Source: Actinomycetota bacterium (GTDB lineage Bacteria > Actinomycetota > Acidimicrobiia > Acidimicrobiales > Iamiaceae). From it: a stretch of DNA of 10,454 nucleotides. Of this stretch, positions 1-6,369 are shown piece by piece. Both the position numbers and the translations under genes were made by a program. The stretch covers positions 1 to 10,454 of the forward strand of contig JADGOP010000042.1 in the NCBI GenBank assembly GCA_017882935.1, in the 5' to 3' direction. A model generated the notes under the pieces. It had not been told where the DNA came from. It searched no databases and saw only the letters and a program-made list of their open reading frames with translations. Position 1 is the first letter of the stretch. Each line of letters starts with the position of its first letter.

Positions 1-1350
1 TGCCATCTGCCCGGGCTGGAACACCGCGTACCCGCCACCGGTGAAGGGCTCGTTCAGCCAGGCGACCGTGGCGGCGCGCCCGGTGCGGAGGGGCCGGCCC
101 TCGGGGTAGACCTCGTCGAGCTGGCGCCGCACCGAGGCGATGCGCGCGGCGTCGCTCTGCGCCGACGCCGCCACGGCTGCAGGCCCGGTGATGAAGGCGT
201 TGAGCAGGCCCGGCGTTCCCGGGTAGGAGTCGGTCGGCGACCAGCCCACCCCGTAGGGCAGGTCGGTGACGGTGAACCCGCTCAGGTGCTCCTTCGCCCA
301 GAAGCGCTCGCGGTACTCGTCGACCACCTTGGCCGCCTTCCCCAGGTCGAGGCCGCCCACCAGCGCGGCCGCCGACGCGGGCAGCGCGGGGCTGAACGTG
401 ACCTGCCGCAGCGGCTGCATGGGACACGCCACCACCACCCACGCTCCCGAGAACGTGTGCGAGCCCGCGTGCACGGTCGCGCCGTCGGCGCGCTGCTCGA
501 TGCGCGTGACCGGCGCGCCGAGCACCACCCGGCTGCCGAGCGACGCGGCCATGGCCCGGGGCAACTGGTCGTTGCCGCCGTGGATCCGCATGGTCTCGGC
601 GGCGCTGTCGGGGACGTCGGCCGACACGTTGGTCTGCTGCGCGATGAACAGCATCGACACGTGGGCCGGATCGGAGTTGTACTCGCTGCGGTAGTCGGTC
701 TCGACCAGGAAGCGGGCCTCCGGGCGCAGGTGCTGCGCGTCGATGAACGAGGCCAGCGACTGCCGGTCGAGCGCGGCCGCGTGCTCGGCGCGGTCGGGGT
801 GGGCCGGGTCGACGCCCGCGGTCGCCTTGGCGATCGCGTCGTAGAAGGCCGCGTACTCGGCGCCGACCGCGCCTCCGGCACCGGCCGCGAAGTCGGCGGT
901 CCCGTAGCGGCGGCCGCGCCAGAACGTGGCGCCGTCGAGGATCTTGTTGGCCGGGCGCTTCTCGGTGCGCAGGCCGAAGCGCGCCACCAGGGCCTGGATG
1001 GCGTGGTGGTTGTCGTCGATCGACTCGCCACCGCCTTCGGCGTGCAGCCCCTGGTCCCACACGCGCAGCGTGTGCACCCGTCCCCCGACCCGGGGACGCG
1101 CCTCGAGCACCACCACGTCCCACCCGGCGGCAACCAGGTCGAGCGCGCACGTGAGCCCCGAGAGCCCCGCGCCGACCACCACCACCCGCCGGGGGGCCGC
1201 GCCGTCGGGCCGCGGCGTGGTGCGCGCCGCGCTGCTGCAACCGGACACCGCAGCCAGGGCACCGGCCGCGCCGATCCCGGCCAGCACCGACCGTCGCGAG
1301 AGCCGCAGCGCGTCCCCGGACCTGCGGTCCCCCTCGTCGCTCGCAGTCAC
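1..1350 (-). CDS. Tat-exported flavin monoamine oxidase family lipoprotein (partial, C-terminus beyond window)
   Basis: FAD-dependent amine oxidase family protein; 450 residues are visible and the last 50-100 are missing at the window edge. I chose GTG at 1350 because it gives a coherent signal peptide: an n-region, a twin-arginine motif SRRSVLAG at residues 18-25, a short hydrophobic stretch, and a lipobox VSGC with Cys at residue 38. It is therefore likely exported folded, with FAD bound, and anchored outside by a lipid. The dinucleotide-binding motif VVVVGAGLSGL spans 56-66, followed by an acidic strand end (VVVLEAR, 79-85) and VGGRVHTL, as in the amine oxidase/phytoene desaturase superfamily. 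The last visible residues (GGGYAVFQPGQMA) match the region just before the family's C-terminal FAD-contact motif. The substrate cannot be read from sequence: amines, amino acids or a porphyrin-like compound are all possible. It is divergent from the methyltransferase across 100 bases; no clear Shine-Dalgarno site is seen. Confidence 0.85.
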   Translation of the reverse strand, partial: MTASDEGDRRSGDALRLSRRSVLAGIGAAGALAAVSGCSSAARTTPRPDGAAPRRVVVVGAGLSGLTCALDLVAAGWDVVVLEARPRVGGRVHTLRVWDQGLHAEGGGESIDDNHHAIQALVARFGLRTEKRPANKILDGATFWRGRRYGTADFAAGAGGAVGAEYAAFYDAIAKATAGVDPAHPDRAEHAAALDRQSLASFIDAQHLRPEARFLVETDYRSEYNSDPAHVSMLFIAQQTNVSADVPDSAAETMRIHGGNDQLPRAMAASLGSRVVLGAPVTRIEQRADGATVHAGSHTFSGAWVVVACPMQPLRQVTFSPALPASAAALVGGLDLGKAAKVVDEYRERFWAKEHLSGFTVTDLPYGVGWSPTDSYPGTPGLLNAFITGPAAVAASAQSDAARIASVRRQLDEVYPEGRPLRTGRAATVAWLNEPFTGGGYAVFQPGQMA

Positions 1351-1450
1351 GGCGCGGCAGCGTAGGCCGCTTCCCCCACCGTCACCCGGCAGCGTGCCGG
1401 TGCGCGGCCATCCCACCGCGACCGCGGCGTCCCGGCCAGACTTTCCAGCC
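1351..1450. other. Divergent intergenic region, oxidase / methyltransferase
   Basis: This 100-base spacer must hold the promoters of both divergent genes. On the minus strand TACGCT (1374-1369) fits the loose actinobacterial -10 form TAnnnT, but no -35 partner is convincing. On the plus strand I see neither a clear promoter nor a Shine-Dalgarno site before the methyltransferase GTG. Confidence 0.3.
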
Positions 1451-2200
1451 GTGGCAAACACCGACGTCCTGGCCGTTCCGGCGCCGAACTGGACCCGCTT
1501 CACCCTCGCGCACCCCGCGGCGGCCGAGCTCCCCGACGACATCGTCTTCGGCGCGTGCATCCCCACCGAGTCAGAGCTCAAGCTCATCGGCGACATGTCG
1601 GGCAAGCGGGTGCTCGAGCTGGGCTGCGGCGCCGGCCACAACGCCATCCGCCTGGCGCGTGCCGGTGCCAAGGTCATCGCCATCGACGCCTCGGCCGACC
1701 AGCTCGCCCTCGCCCGGGCCGCGGCCGAGGAGGCCGACGTGAAGGTCGAGCTGCACCACGGCCACCTCCACGAGCTGGCGTGGCTGCGCGCCGACGGCAT
1801 CGACATGGCGCTCAGTGCCTATGGGCTGGCGAGCGTCACCGACCTCCCGCGCGTGCTGCGCCAGGTGCACCGGGTGCTGCGCCAGGAGGCGCCGCTGGTG
1901 CTGTCGCTCCCCCACCCTGCCATCGAGATGGTCGCTGCCGGCGCGGCCGATCCCCTCCGCATCCGGCGGACCTGGTTCGACCACAGCCCGCGCCCCTGGA
2001 CCGCGCAGGGCGCGAGCGGCACCGACCACCCCCGCACCATCGCCGAGGTGTTCACCGCGCTCACGCGCAACAACTACCGGGTCGACACCATCGCCGAGCC
2101 CGAGGCCTCCCACGACCGCGGTCCCGCCAGCTCCTTCGCCGACGTGATGCGCTGGATCCCGCCCACGGTCATCATCCGGGGTCGCAAGCAGGGGAACTGA
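1451..2200 (+). CDS. Class I SAM-dependent methyltransferase
   Basis: Predicted 249-residue cytosolic methyltransferase of the Rossmann-like class I fold. The SAM-binding motif I is plain: VLELGCGAG at residues 54-62. It is followed by an acidic residue at the end of strand 2 (VIAIDAS, D79), which in this fold holds the SAM ribose. The stretch DMALSAYGLASVTDLPRVL around 118-136 and the LRQVHRVLRQEAPLVLSLPHP region match the post-I motifs of the Methyltransf_11/25 families. The frame is open far upstream, but homology-like sequence begins only here and GTG at 1451 is the start that avoids overlap with the divergent oxidase. The methyl acceptor is unknown; small-molecule acceptors are usual for this subfamily. 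It reads towards the origin, against replication, unlike most of its neighbours, and is convergent with cca. Confidence 0.85.
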   Translation: MANTDVLAVPAPNWTRFTLAHPAAAELPDDIVFGACIPTESELKLIGDMSGKRVLELGCGAGHNAIRLARAGAKVIAIDASADQLALARAAAEEADVKVELHHGHLHELAWLRADGIDMALSAYGLASVTDLPRVLRQVHRVLRQEAPLVLSLPHPAIEMVAAGAADPLRIRRTWFDHSPRPWTAQGASGTDHPRTIAEVFTALTRNNYRVDTIAEPEASHDRGPASSFADVMRWIPPTVIIRGRKQGN

Positions 2201-2252
2201 GTCATTGGGCGTCGGCGGCGGCTCGTACCTCGCCGTGCCGAGCCGGCTCCGC

Positions 2253-2270
2253 CACCCGGTACTCCGGGTG
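2253..2270. terminator. Hairpin between convergent methyltransferase and cca genes
   Basis: A perfect 7-bp stem, CACCCGG (2253-2259) and CCGGGTG (2264-2270), closes a 4-base loop TACT. It lies 52 bases after the methyltransferase stop and 33 bases after the cca stop, so it could end transcription from either side. There is no T-tract on either strand, which is common for presumed terminators in GC-rich actinobacteria but leaves the call uncertain. A 10-base palindrome GAGCCGGCTC (2240-2249) lies just to the left. Confidence 0.4.
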
Positions 2271-2302
2271 ATGCTGCTCCGGCCGGCGCCTCCGCAGCCT
2301 CG

Positions 2303-3682
2303 CTAACGGGTGCGATCGGCCCACCAGGCGTCGAGGCGGCGGAAGGCCTCGTCCTCGCCGAGGGGGCCCTCGTCGATGCGGGCCTCGAGCAGGAACGCGA
2401 GCGCCTCGCCCACGTCGCGCCCCGGCCCGATGCCGAGGTGGGCCATCACCTGGGCGCCGTCGAGGTCGGGCCGCAGCGACGCCAGCTCCTCCTCCTCCGA
2501 CAGCACCGCGATGCGCGCCTCGAGGTCGTCCATGCGCTTGGCGAGCGTGGCCGCCCGGCGGGCGTTGCGGGTGGTGCAGTCGCAGCGGGTCAGCTCGATG
2601 AGGTCGTCGAGCAACGGGCCGGCGTCGCGCACGAAGCGGCGCACCGCGCTGTCGGTCCAGCCCATCGCGTAGGTGTGGAAGCGGAGGTGCAGGAACACCA
2701 ACCGGCTCACGGCCTCGATGTCGTCCTTGGGGTAGCGCAACGCCTTCATGCGCTCGCGGGCCATGCGCGCGCCGACCACCTCGTGGTGGTGGAAGCTCAC
2801 GCCCTTCGGGCCGAACTCGCGGGTGCGCGGCTTGCCCACGTCGTGCAGCAGCGCGCTGAGTCGCACGATGCGACGCGGCCGCGTCTTGGCGACGACCGCG
2901 ATGGTGTGCGCGAGCACGTCCTTGTGGCGGTGGATCGGGTCCTGCTCCACGCGCATCTGCGGCAGCTCCGGCAGGAAGTGGTCGGCGAGGCCGGTGTCGA
3001 CGATGAACCACAGCCCGTCGGACGGGTCGTCGACCACGAGCAGCTTGTCGAGCTCGTCGCGGATCCGCTCGGCCGACACGATGCTGAGGCGGTCGGCCAT
3101 CGAGGTGGCGGCCGCGACCAGCTCGGGGTCGGGCTTCAGCCCGTAGCCCGCGATGAACCGCGCCGCGCGCAGCATGCGCAGCGGGTCGTCGCCGAACGAC
3201 TCCTCGGGCGCGAGCGGGGTGCGCAGGCGTCCGGCCGCCAGGTCGGCCGTGCCGTCGAAGGGGTCGACGAGCTGCAACCCCTCGAGGTCGATCGCCATGG
3301 CGTTGACCGTGAAGTCGCGGCGCGAGAGGTCGGCCTCGATGCGGTCGGCGAACACCACCTCGGGCTTGCGCGAGTCGGGCAGGTAGGCCTCGGCGCGGTG
3401 CGTGGTGATCTCGAACTCGCGCTCGCCGCGCTTCAGGCCGATGGTGCCGAAGCGCTCGCCCTGCGTCCACACCGCGTCGGCCCAGCCGGCCACGATGTGC
3501 TTGGTGTCCTCGGGGCGCGCGTCGGTGGTGAGGTCGAAATCGAGGTGACCCGCGAGCTCCCGACCGAGGAGCAGGTCACGGACGATGCCGCCCACGAGGT
3601 ACAGCGTGAACCCCGCCGCGGCGAAGCGCTCGGCCAGCGGTGCCGCCTCGTCGATGATGGGCTGCAGCCGGGCGGGAATCAC
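2303..3682 (-). CDS. cca: CCA-adding tRNA nucleotidyltransferase
   Basis: Adds or repairs the 3'-terminal CCA of tRNAs from CTP and ATP without a nucleic acid template. The 459-residue length matches the actinobacterial CCA enzyme family. Visible motifs of the class II nucleotidyltransferase superfamily are: LVGGIVRDLLLGR (29-41) with the nucleotide-binding GG; the catalytic pair D48/D50 in LDFDLTTDA; RRDFTVNAMA (121-130); DPLRMLRAARF (166-176); and the nucleotide-selecting helix region SAERIRDEL (203-211). The C-terminal half carries an HD domain, with LLHDVGKP (279-285) and HHHEV (298-302), typical of metal-dependent phosphohydrolase activity in relatives. The start is GTG at 3682; no ATG fits the N-terminus. 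It follows recF by 125 bases on the same strand. In mycobacteria the homologue pcnA lies on the rnpA side of the origin, so the position here is different. Confidence 0.93.
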   Translation of the reverse strand: MIPARLQPIIDEAAPLAERFAAAGFTLYLVGGIVRDLLLGRELAGHLDFDLTTDARPEDTKHIVAGWADAVWTQGERFGTIGLKRGEREFEITTHRAEAYLPDSRKPEVVFADRIEADLSRRDFTVNAMAIDLEGLQLVDPFDGTADLAAGRLRTPLAPEESFGDDPLRMLRAARFIAGYGLKPDPELVAAATSMADRLSIVSAERIRDELDKLLVVDDPSDGLWFIVDTGLADHFLPELPQMRVEQDPIHRHKDVLAHTIAVVAKTRPRRIVRLSALLHDVGKPRTREFGPKGVSFHHHEVVGARMARERMKALRYPKDDIEAVSRLVFLHLRFHTYAMGWTDSAVRRFVRDAGPLLDDLIELTRCDCTTRNARRAATLAKRMDDLEARIAVLSEEEELASLRPDLDGAQVMAHLGIGPGRDVGEALAFLLEARIDEGPLGEDEAFRRLDAWWADRTR

Positions 3683-3690
3683 GGGCGACG

Positions 3691-3696
3691 ACGCTA
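3691..3696 (-). promoter_or_regulatory. Possible -10 element for near-leaderless cca transcription
   Basis: On the minus strand TAGCGT (3696-3691) fits TAnnnT and ends only 8 bases before the cca GTG. The transcript would start at or within a few bases of the start codon. No Shine-Dalgarno site is present in that interval, which agrees with leaderless translation, common in actinobacteria. No -35 hexamer is convincing. Confidence 0.25.
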
Positions 3697-3807
3697 CAGC
3701 CGCCCCGGCCGCTGCCCTTCACCGGTTCTGTGAGGCCGCCCTGTTGAAGGAGCCGGAAGCGCCCTATCCGCGCGGCCTCTCAGAACGAAGTGCCTGTGCT
3801 CGCTGGG

Positions 3808-4887
3808 TCAGTCGGCCAGCACCTCGCCGCCCACCACCCGCACCACGGCCTCGGGGTGGGTGCCCGTGGGCAGCACCCCGGCCGTGGTGAGGACGGCCTG
3901 GCCGGGCGGCAGGTTCGCGAGCAGGGCGTCGCTGCGGTCGGGGTCGAGCTCCGAGAACACGTCGTCGAGGAGCAGGACCGGCGGTGACTCGGCGACCGCG
4001 GTGACCACCTTGTGCACGGCGAGCCGCAGGGCTAGCGCCAACGACCGTTGCTCGCCCTGCGACGCGTGGGTGCGCGCCGGGAGGTCGTTGAGGAACAGGT
4101 CGAGGTCGTCGCGGTGCGGCCCAACCGTGGTGACGCCGCGGCGGAGGTCGTCGGTGCGCGCTGTGGCCAAGGCCGTGCCCAACCCGACCGACCGCCACGC
4201 GGGCTCGTACACCGCCCGCACCGGCGCCGGCTTGCCGGCAAGGGCCTGGTAGGCCGCGCCCAGCTCGGGCCGGACGCGCTCCAAGAGGTCGTCGCGCGCG
4301 GCCAGGAGCGCGGTGCCGGCGTCGTCGAGCTTGGCGTCCCACACGTCGAGCGTGGCTTCGATGTCGGGCGTGACCCGACCGCCCGACTGCTTGAGCAGCG
4401 CGTTGCGCTGGCGCAGCACGCGCTCGACATCGGAGCGCACCGCGTCGTTGCGGGGGTGGAGCGCCACGAGCGCCTCGTCCAGGAAGCGCCGCCGTTCGCC
4501 GGGACCCTCCTTCACGATCACCAGGTCATCGGGCGAGAACACCGAGACCCGGAGGGCACCGAGCAGGTCGCGCGTCCGCCGCAGCGGTTGCCGGTTGACC
4601 TGGGCCCGGCTGCGGCCGCCGGGCACGATCTCGGCCTCGAGGAGGAGCTCACGCCCGTCGCGCTCGGCCTCGGCGCGCACCACCGCGCCGCTCGCGCCCG
4701 CCCGCACCAGGGCCTCGGTGGGCGCGCCCCGGAACGACGAGAGCGTGGCGAGGTAGCCGACGGCCTCGAGGAGGTTGGTCTTGCCCTGTCCGTTGTCGCC
4801 GACCACCACCGTGAGCCCGGCGGGAAAGGCGACGCTCGCCTCGCGGTAGTTGCGGAAGTCGGCCAGGTGCAGCCGGCGCAGGTGCAC
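3808..4887 (-). CDS. recF: DNA replication and repair protein RecF
   Basis: SMC/ABC-like ATPase that binds DNA at single-strand/double-strand junctions and helps RecO/RecR load RecA at gaps. It has 359 residues, the usual family size. Visible are the N-terminal LHLADFRNY (6-14), Walker A GDNGQGKT (30-37), the TVGPHRDD region (254-261), the ABC signature SQGEQRSLAL (276-285), Walker B VLLLDD (304-309) and the D-loop SELD (312-315). The start is GTG at 4887, fixed by the family's N-terminal MHLRRLHL pattern. It lies 24 bases beyond the dnaN stop on the same strand and is probably cotranscribed with it. No gyrB or DciA-like (DUF721) gene follows; the next gene is cca. Confidence 0.95.
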   Translation of the reverse strand: MHLRRLHLADFRNYREASVAFPAGLTVVVGDNGQGKTNLLEAVGYLATLSSFRGAPTEALVRAGASGAVVRAEAERDGRELLLEAEIVPGGRSRAQVNRQPLRRTRDLLGALRVSVFSPDDLVIVKEGPGERRRFLDEALVALHPRNDAVRSDVERVLRQRNALLKQSGGRVTPDIEATLDVWDAKLDDAGTALLAARDDLLERVRPELGAAYQALAGKPAPVRAVYEPAWRSVGLGTALATARTDDLRRGVTTVGPHRDDLDLFLNDLPARTHASQGEQRSLALALRLAVHKVVTAVAESPPVLLLDDVFSELDPDRSDALLANLPPGQAVLTTAGVLPTGTHPEAVVRVVGGEVLAD

Positions 4888-4910
4888 CGAGGGTCAGTCC
4901 GCTCGACGGG

Positions 4911-6023
4911 TCAGGAGACGCGCACGGGCATGAGCAGGTACAGGAACGAGGCGCCGTCGACGCCCCGCAGCACCGCGGGCTTCTGCGCGTCGCTGGTCTC
5001 GAGCGTGACCTCGTCGCCCGGCGCCACCTCGACGCCCTCGAGCAGGTAGTCGGGGTTGAACGCGACGGTGAGGTCGGTCCCCTCGTACGAGGCGTCGAGC
5101 TGCTCCGAGGCCTGGCCCACGTCCTGGGTGATGGCGATGAGCTCGAGCCCGTCGGCCGACATGGAGAGGCGCACCGGCGTGGCCTCGCGCGCCATGAGCT
5201 TCACGCGGCGCACCGCGTCGAGCAGCGCCTCGCGGCCCACGGTGAGGCGGTTGGGGTAGCTCGGCGGGATGAGGCCGCGGTAGTTGGGGAACTCGCCCTC
5301 GATGAGGCGGGTGGTGAGGCGGGTGGCCGGGTGCTCGCCCTCGCCGGCGATCTCGAAGGTGGCCTCGCGCTCGCCGAGGCGCAACGTGAGCTCCTTGGCG
5401 GAGCCGAGCAGCCGCTCGACCTCCTTGAGGGCACGCGACGGCACCAGCACGGTCTGGTCGTCGCGCAGCACGCTCGTGCCCGGGAGGTCGCGCACCGAGA
5501 GCCGGTAGGAGTCGGTGGCCACCAGGCGGAGGCCGCCGTCCTCGGCCGCGAACAGCACACCGGTGAGGATGGGTCGGGAGTCGTCGCCACTGGCCGCGGG
5601 GACGACCTGGCGCAGCGCGGCCGCGAGGTCGGCCGCTTCGAGGGTCACCGCCTGCTCGGCCGGCTCCGGGAGCCGCGGGTACTCGTCGGCGGGCAGCAAC
5701 CGGATCGAGGACTGGAAGCGTCCCGCCGAGATGTGGGCCTCATCGCCTTCGACGGTGACGGTGACGGCGCCGGGCTCGAGCGAGCGCACCACCTCGGACG
5801 CGATGCGCCCGGGGAGCACGGCGATGCCGTCGGCCTGGCCGTCGACCTGGGCCTCGACCGAGATGGTCAGCTCGAGGTCGGTGCCCGTGAGCAGCAGGCG
5901 GCCGCCGGTGAGCTCGAGCCGGACCCCGGAGAGCACGGGCAGCGCGCCGCCACGGTTGGTGGCGGCTCGTCCGGCGGTGCCGAGCGCTTCGACGAGGAGG
6001 TCACGCTCACATCGGAACTTCAC
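4911..6023 (-). CDS. dnaN: DNA polymerase III beta subunit (sliding clamp)
   Basis: Forms the dimeric ring that tethers DNA polymerase III and other clamp-binding proteins to DNA. From GTG at 6023 it is 370 residues, within the family's 365-380 range, and begins MKFRCERDLLVEAL, the normal DnaN N-terminus. A longer open frame reaches 6107 but adds a threonine-rich stretch foreign to the family. A Shine-Dalgarno site AAGGAAG (6040-6034) supports the shorter start. Three-domain hallmarks include LLPADEYPRLP in domain 1, ATDSYRLS in domain 2, LIEGEFPNYRGLIP in domain 3 and the C-terminal FLYLLMPVRV, which lines the peptide-binding pocket. It is the first gene after the presumed oriC and leads the dnaN-recF unit. 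Confidence 0.96.
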   Translation of the reverse strand: MKFRCERDLLVEALGTAGRAATNRGGALPVLSGVRLELTGGRLLLTGTDLELTISVEAQVDGQADGIAVLPGRIASEVVRSLEPGAVTVTVEGDEAHISAGRFQSSIRLLPADEYPRLPEPAEQAVTLEAADLAAALRQVVPAASGDDSRPILTGVLFAAEDGGLRLVATDSYRLSVRDLPGTSVLRDDQTVLVPSRALKEVERLLGSAKELTLRLGEREATFEIAGEGEHPATRLTTRLIEGEFPNYRGLIPPSYPNRLTVGREALLDAVRRVKLMAREATPVRLSMSADGLELIAITQDVGQASEQLDASYEGTDLTVAFNPDYLLEGVEVAPGDEVTLETSDAQKPAVLRGVDGASFLYLLMPVRVS

Positions 6024-6033
6024 GCTGTCCCCA

Positions 6034-6040
6034 CTTCCTT
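6034..6040 (-). promoter_or_regulatory. Ribosome binding site of dnaN
   Basis: AAGGAAG on the minus strand lies 10 bases before the GTG at 6023. It decides between this start and an in-frame start at 6107. Confidence 0.6.
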
Positions 6041-6218
6041 CGCGGTGTGATGGATCATTTTCGGTCGTGGTGGTAGTAGGTCCTGTGGATTGTGGACCAC
6101 GAGACATTCTTGCTGGTCAGCAGCCCTCGCTTTGTCCAGAGGCCCCGCGTCGCCCTCCACAGGTCGCCGGCCTGCCACGCGACCGCCCGTGGACAACGGT
6201 GCGGTCGTCCACCGGGAG

Positions 6219-6247
6219 GGCCCCGGTGGTGCACAACGCCCGGGGCC
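6219..6247. repeat. 8-bp inverted repeat (hairpin candidate) in the presumed oriC
   Basis: GGCCCCGG (6219-6226) and CCGGGGCC (6240-6247) are exact reverse complements around a 13-base loop that contains the weak box GGTGCACAA. It adjoins the 11-bp inverted repeat to its right. It may form a hairpin downstream of dnaA or simply reflect GC-rich sequence. Confidence 0.4.
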
Positions 6248-6256
6248 TGTTCCCCG

Positions 6257-6296
6257 GGGTTGTCCCCAGGTGGAGCGGTGCAATCGGGGACAACCC
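6257..6296. repeat. 11-bp perfect inverted repeat in the presumed oriC
   Basis: GGGTTGTCCCC (6257-6267) and GGGGACAACCC (6286-6296) are exact reverse complements separated by 18 bases. Each arm contains a DnaA-box-like core TTGTCCCC, so the pair may be two convergent DnaA sites. As RNA on the minus strand it would also fold 74 bases after the dnaA stop and could act as the dnaA terminator; no T-tract follows. Confidence 0.7.
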
Positions 6297-6369
6297 GACG
6301 CCGCGGCGGGGCTGCCGGACACGGTGCGCGCGCGTCGCGCGGAGCGGCAACTGCGGCGGGGCATGGTGC

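Larger units (their letters stand above)
6024..6369. other. Putative chromosomal replication origin (oriC), dnaA-dnaN intergenic
   Basis: This 346-base gene-free gap lies where actinobacteria keep oriC. Compared with the DnaA box TTGTCCACA, there are 8/9 matches at 6091-6099 (minus), 6132-6140 (plus), 6188-6196 (minus) and 6260-6268 (plus). Matches of 7/9 lie at 6205-6213 (plus), 6228-6236 (minus) and 6285-6293 (minus); TGTGGATTG at 6084-6092 is 7/9 to the TTATCCACA form. No perfect box is present, which is usual in GC-rich origins where many weak boxes act together. A short AT-rich patch (6048-6061, 10 of 14 A/T) next to the dnaN start is the best candidate for an unwinding element or the dnaN promoter. 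No open reading frame in the gap looks real. Confidence 0.75.

Noticed and set aside
926..1450. Extended N-terminus of the methyltransferase frame
   Set aside because: The extension overlaps the oxidase start on the other strand and is low-complexity; the family-like sequence begins only after the GTG at 1451.
2438..3733. Open plus-strand frame of 431 codons opposite cca
   Set aside because: Antisense to a gene with complete catalytic motifs; valine/glycine/arginine-rich shadow sequence.
3732..3779. Inverted repeat GAGGCCGC / GCGGCCTC between recF and cca as a terminator
   Set aside because: The 8-bp arms are separated by 32 bases and no T-tract follows; it is compatible with chance in GC-rich DNA and recF-cca may be cotranscribed.
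6024..6107. Upstream start for dnaN at 6107
   Set aside because: It adds 28 residues with a run of threonines not seen in DnaN, while GTG 6023 has a Shine-Dalgarno site and gives the normal N-terminus.
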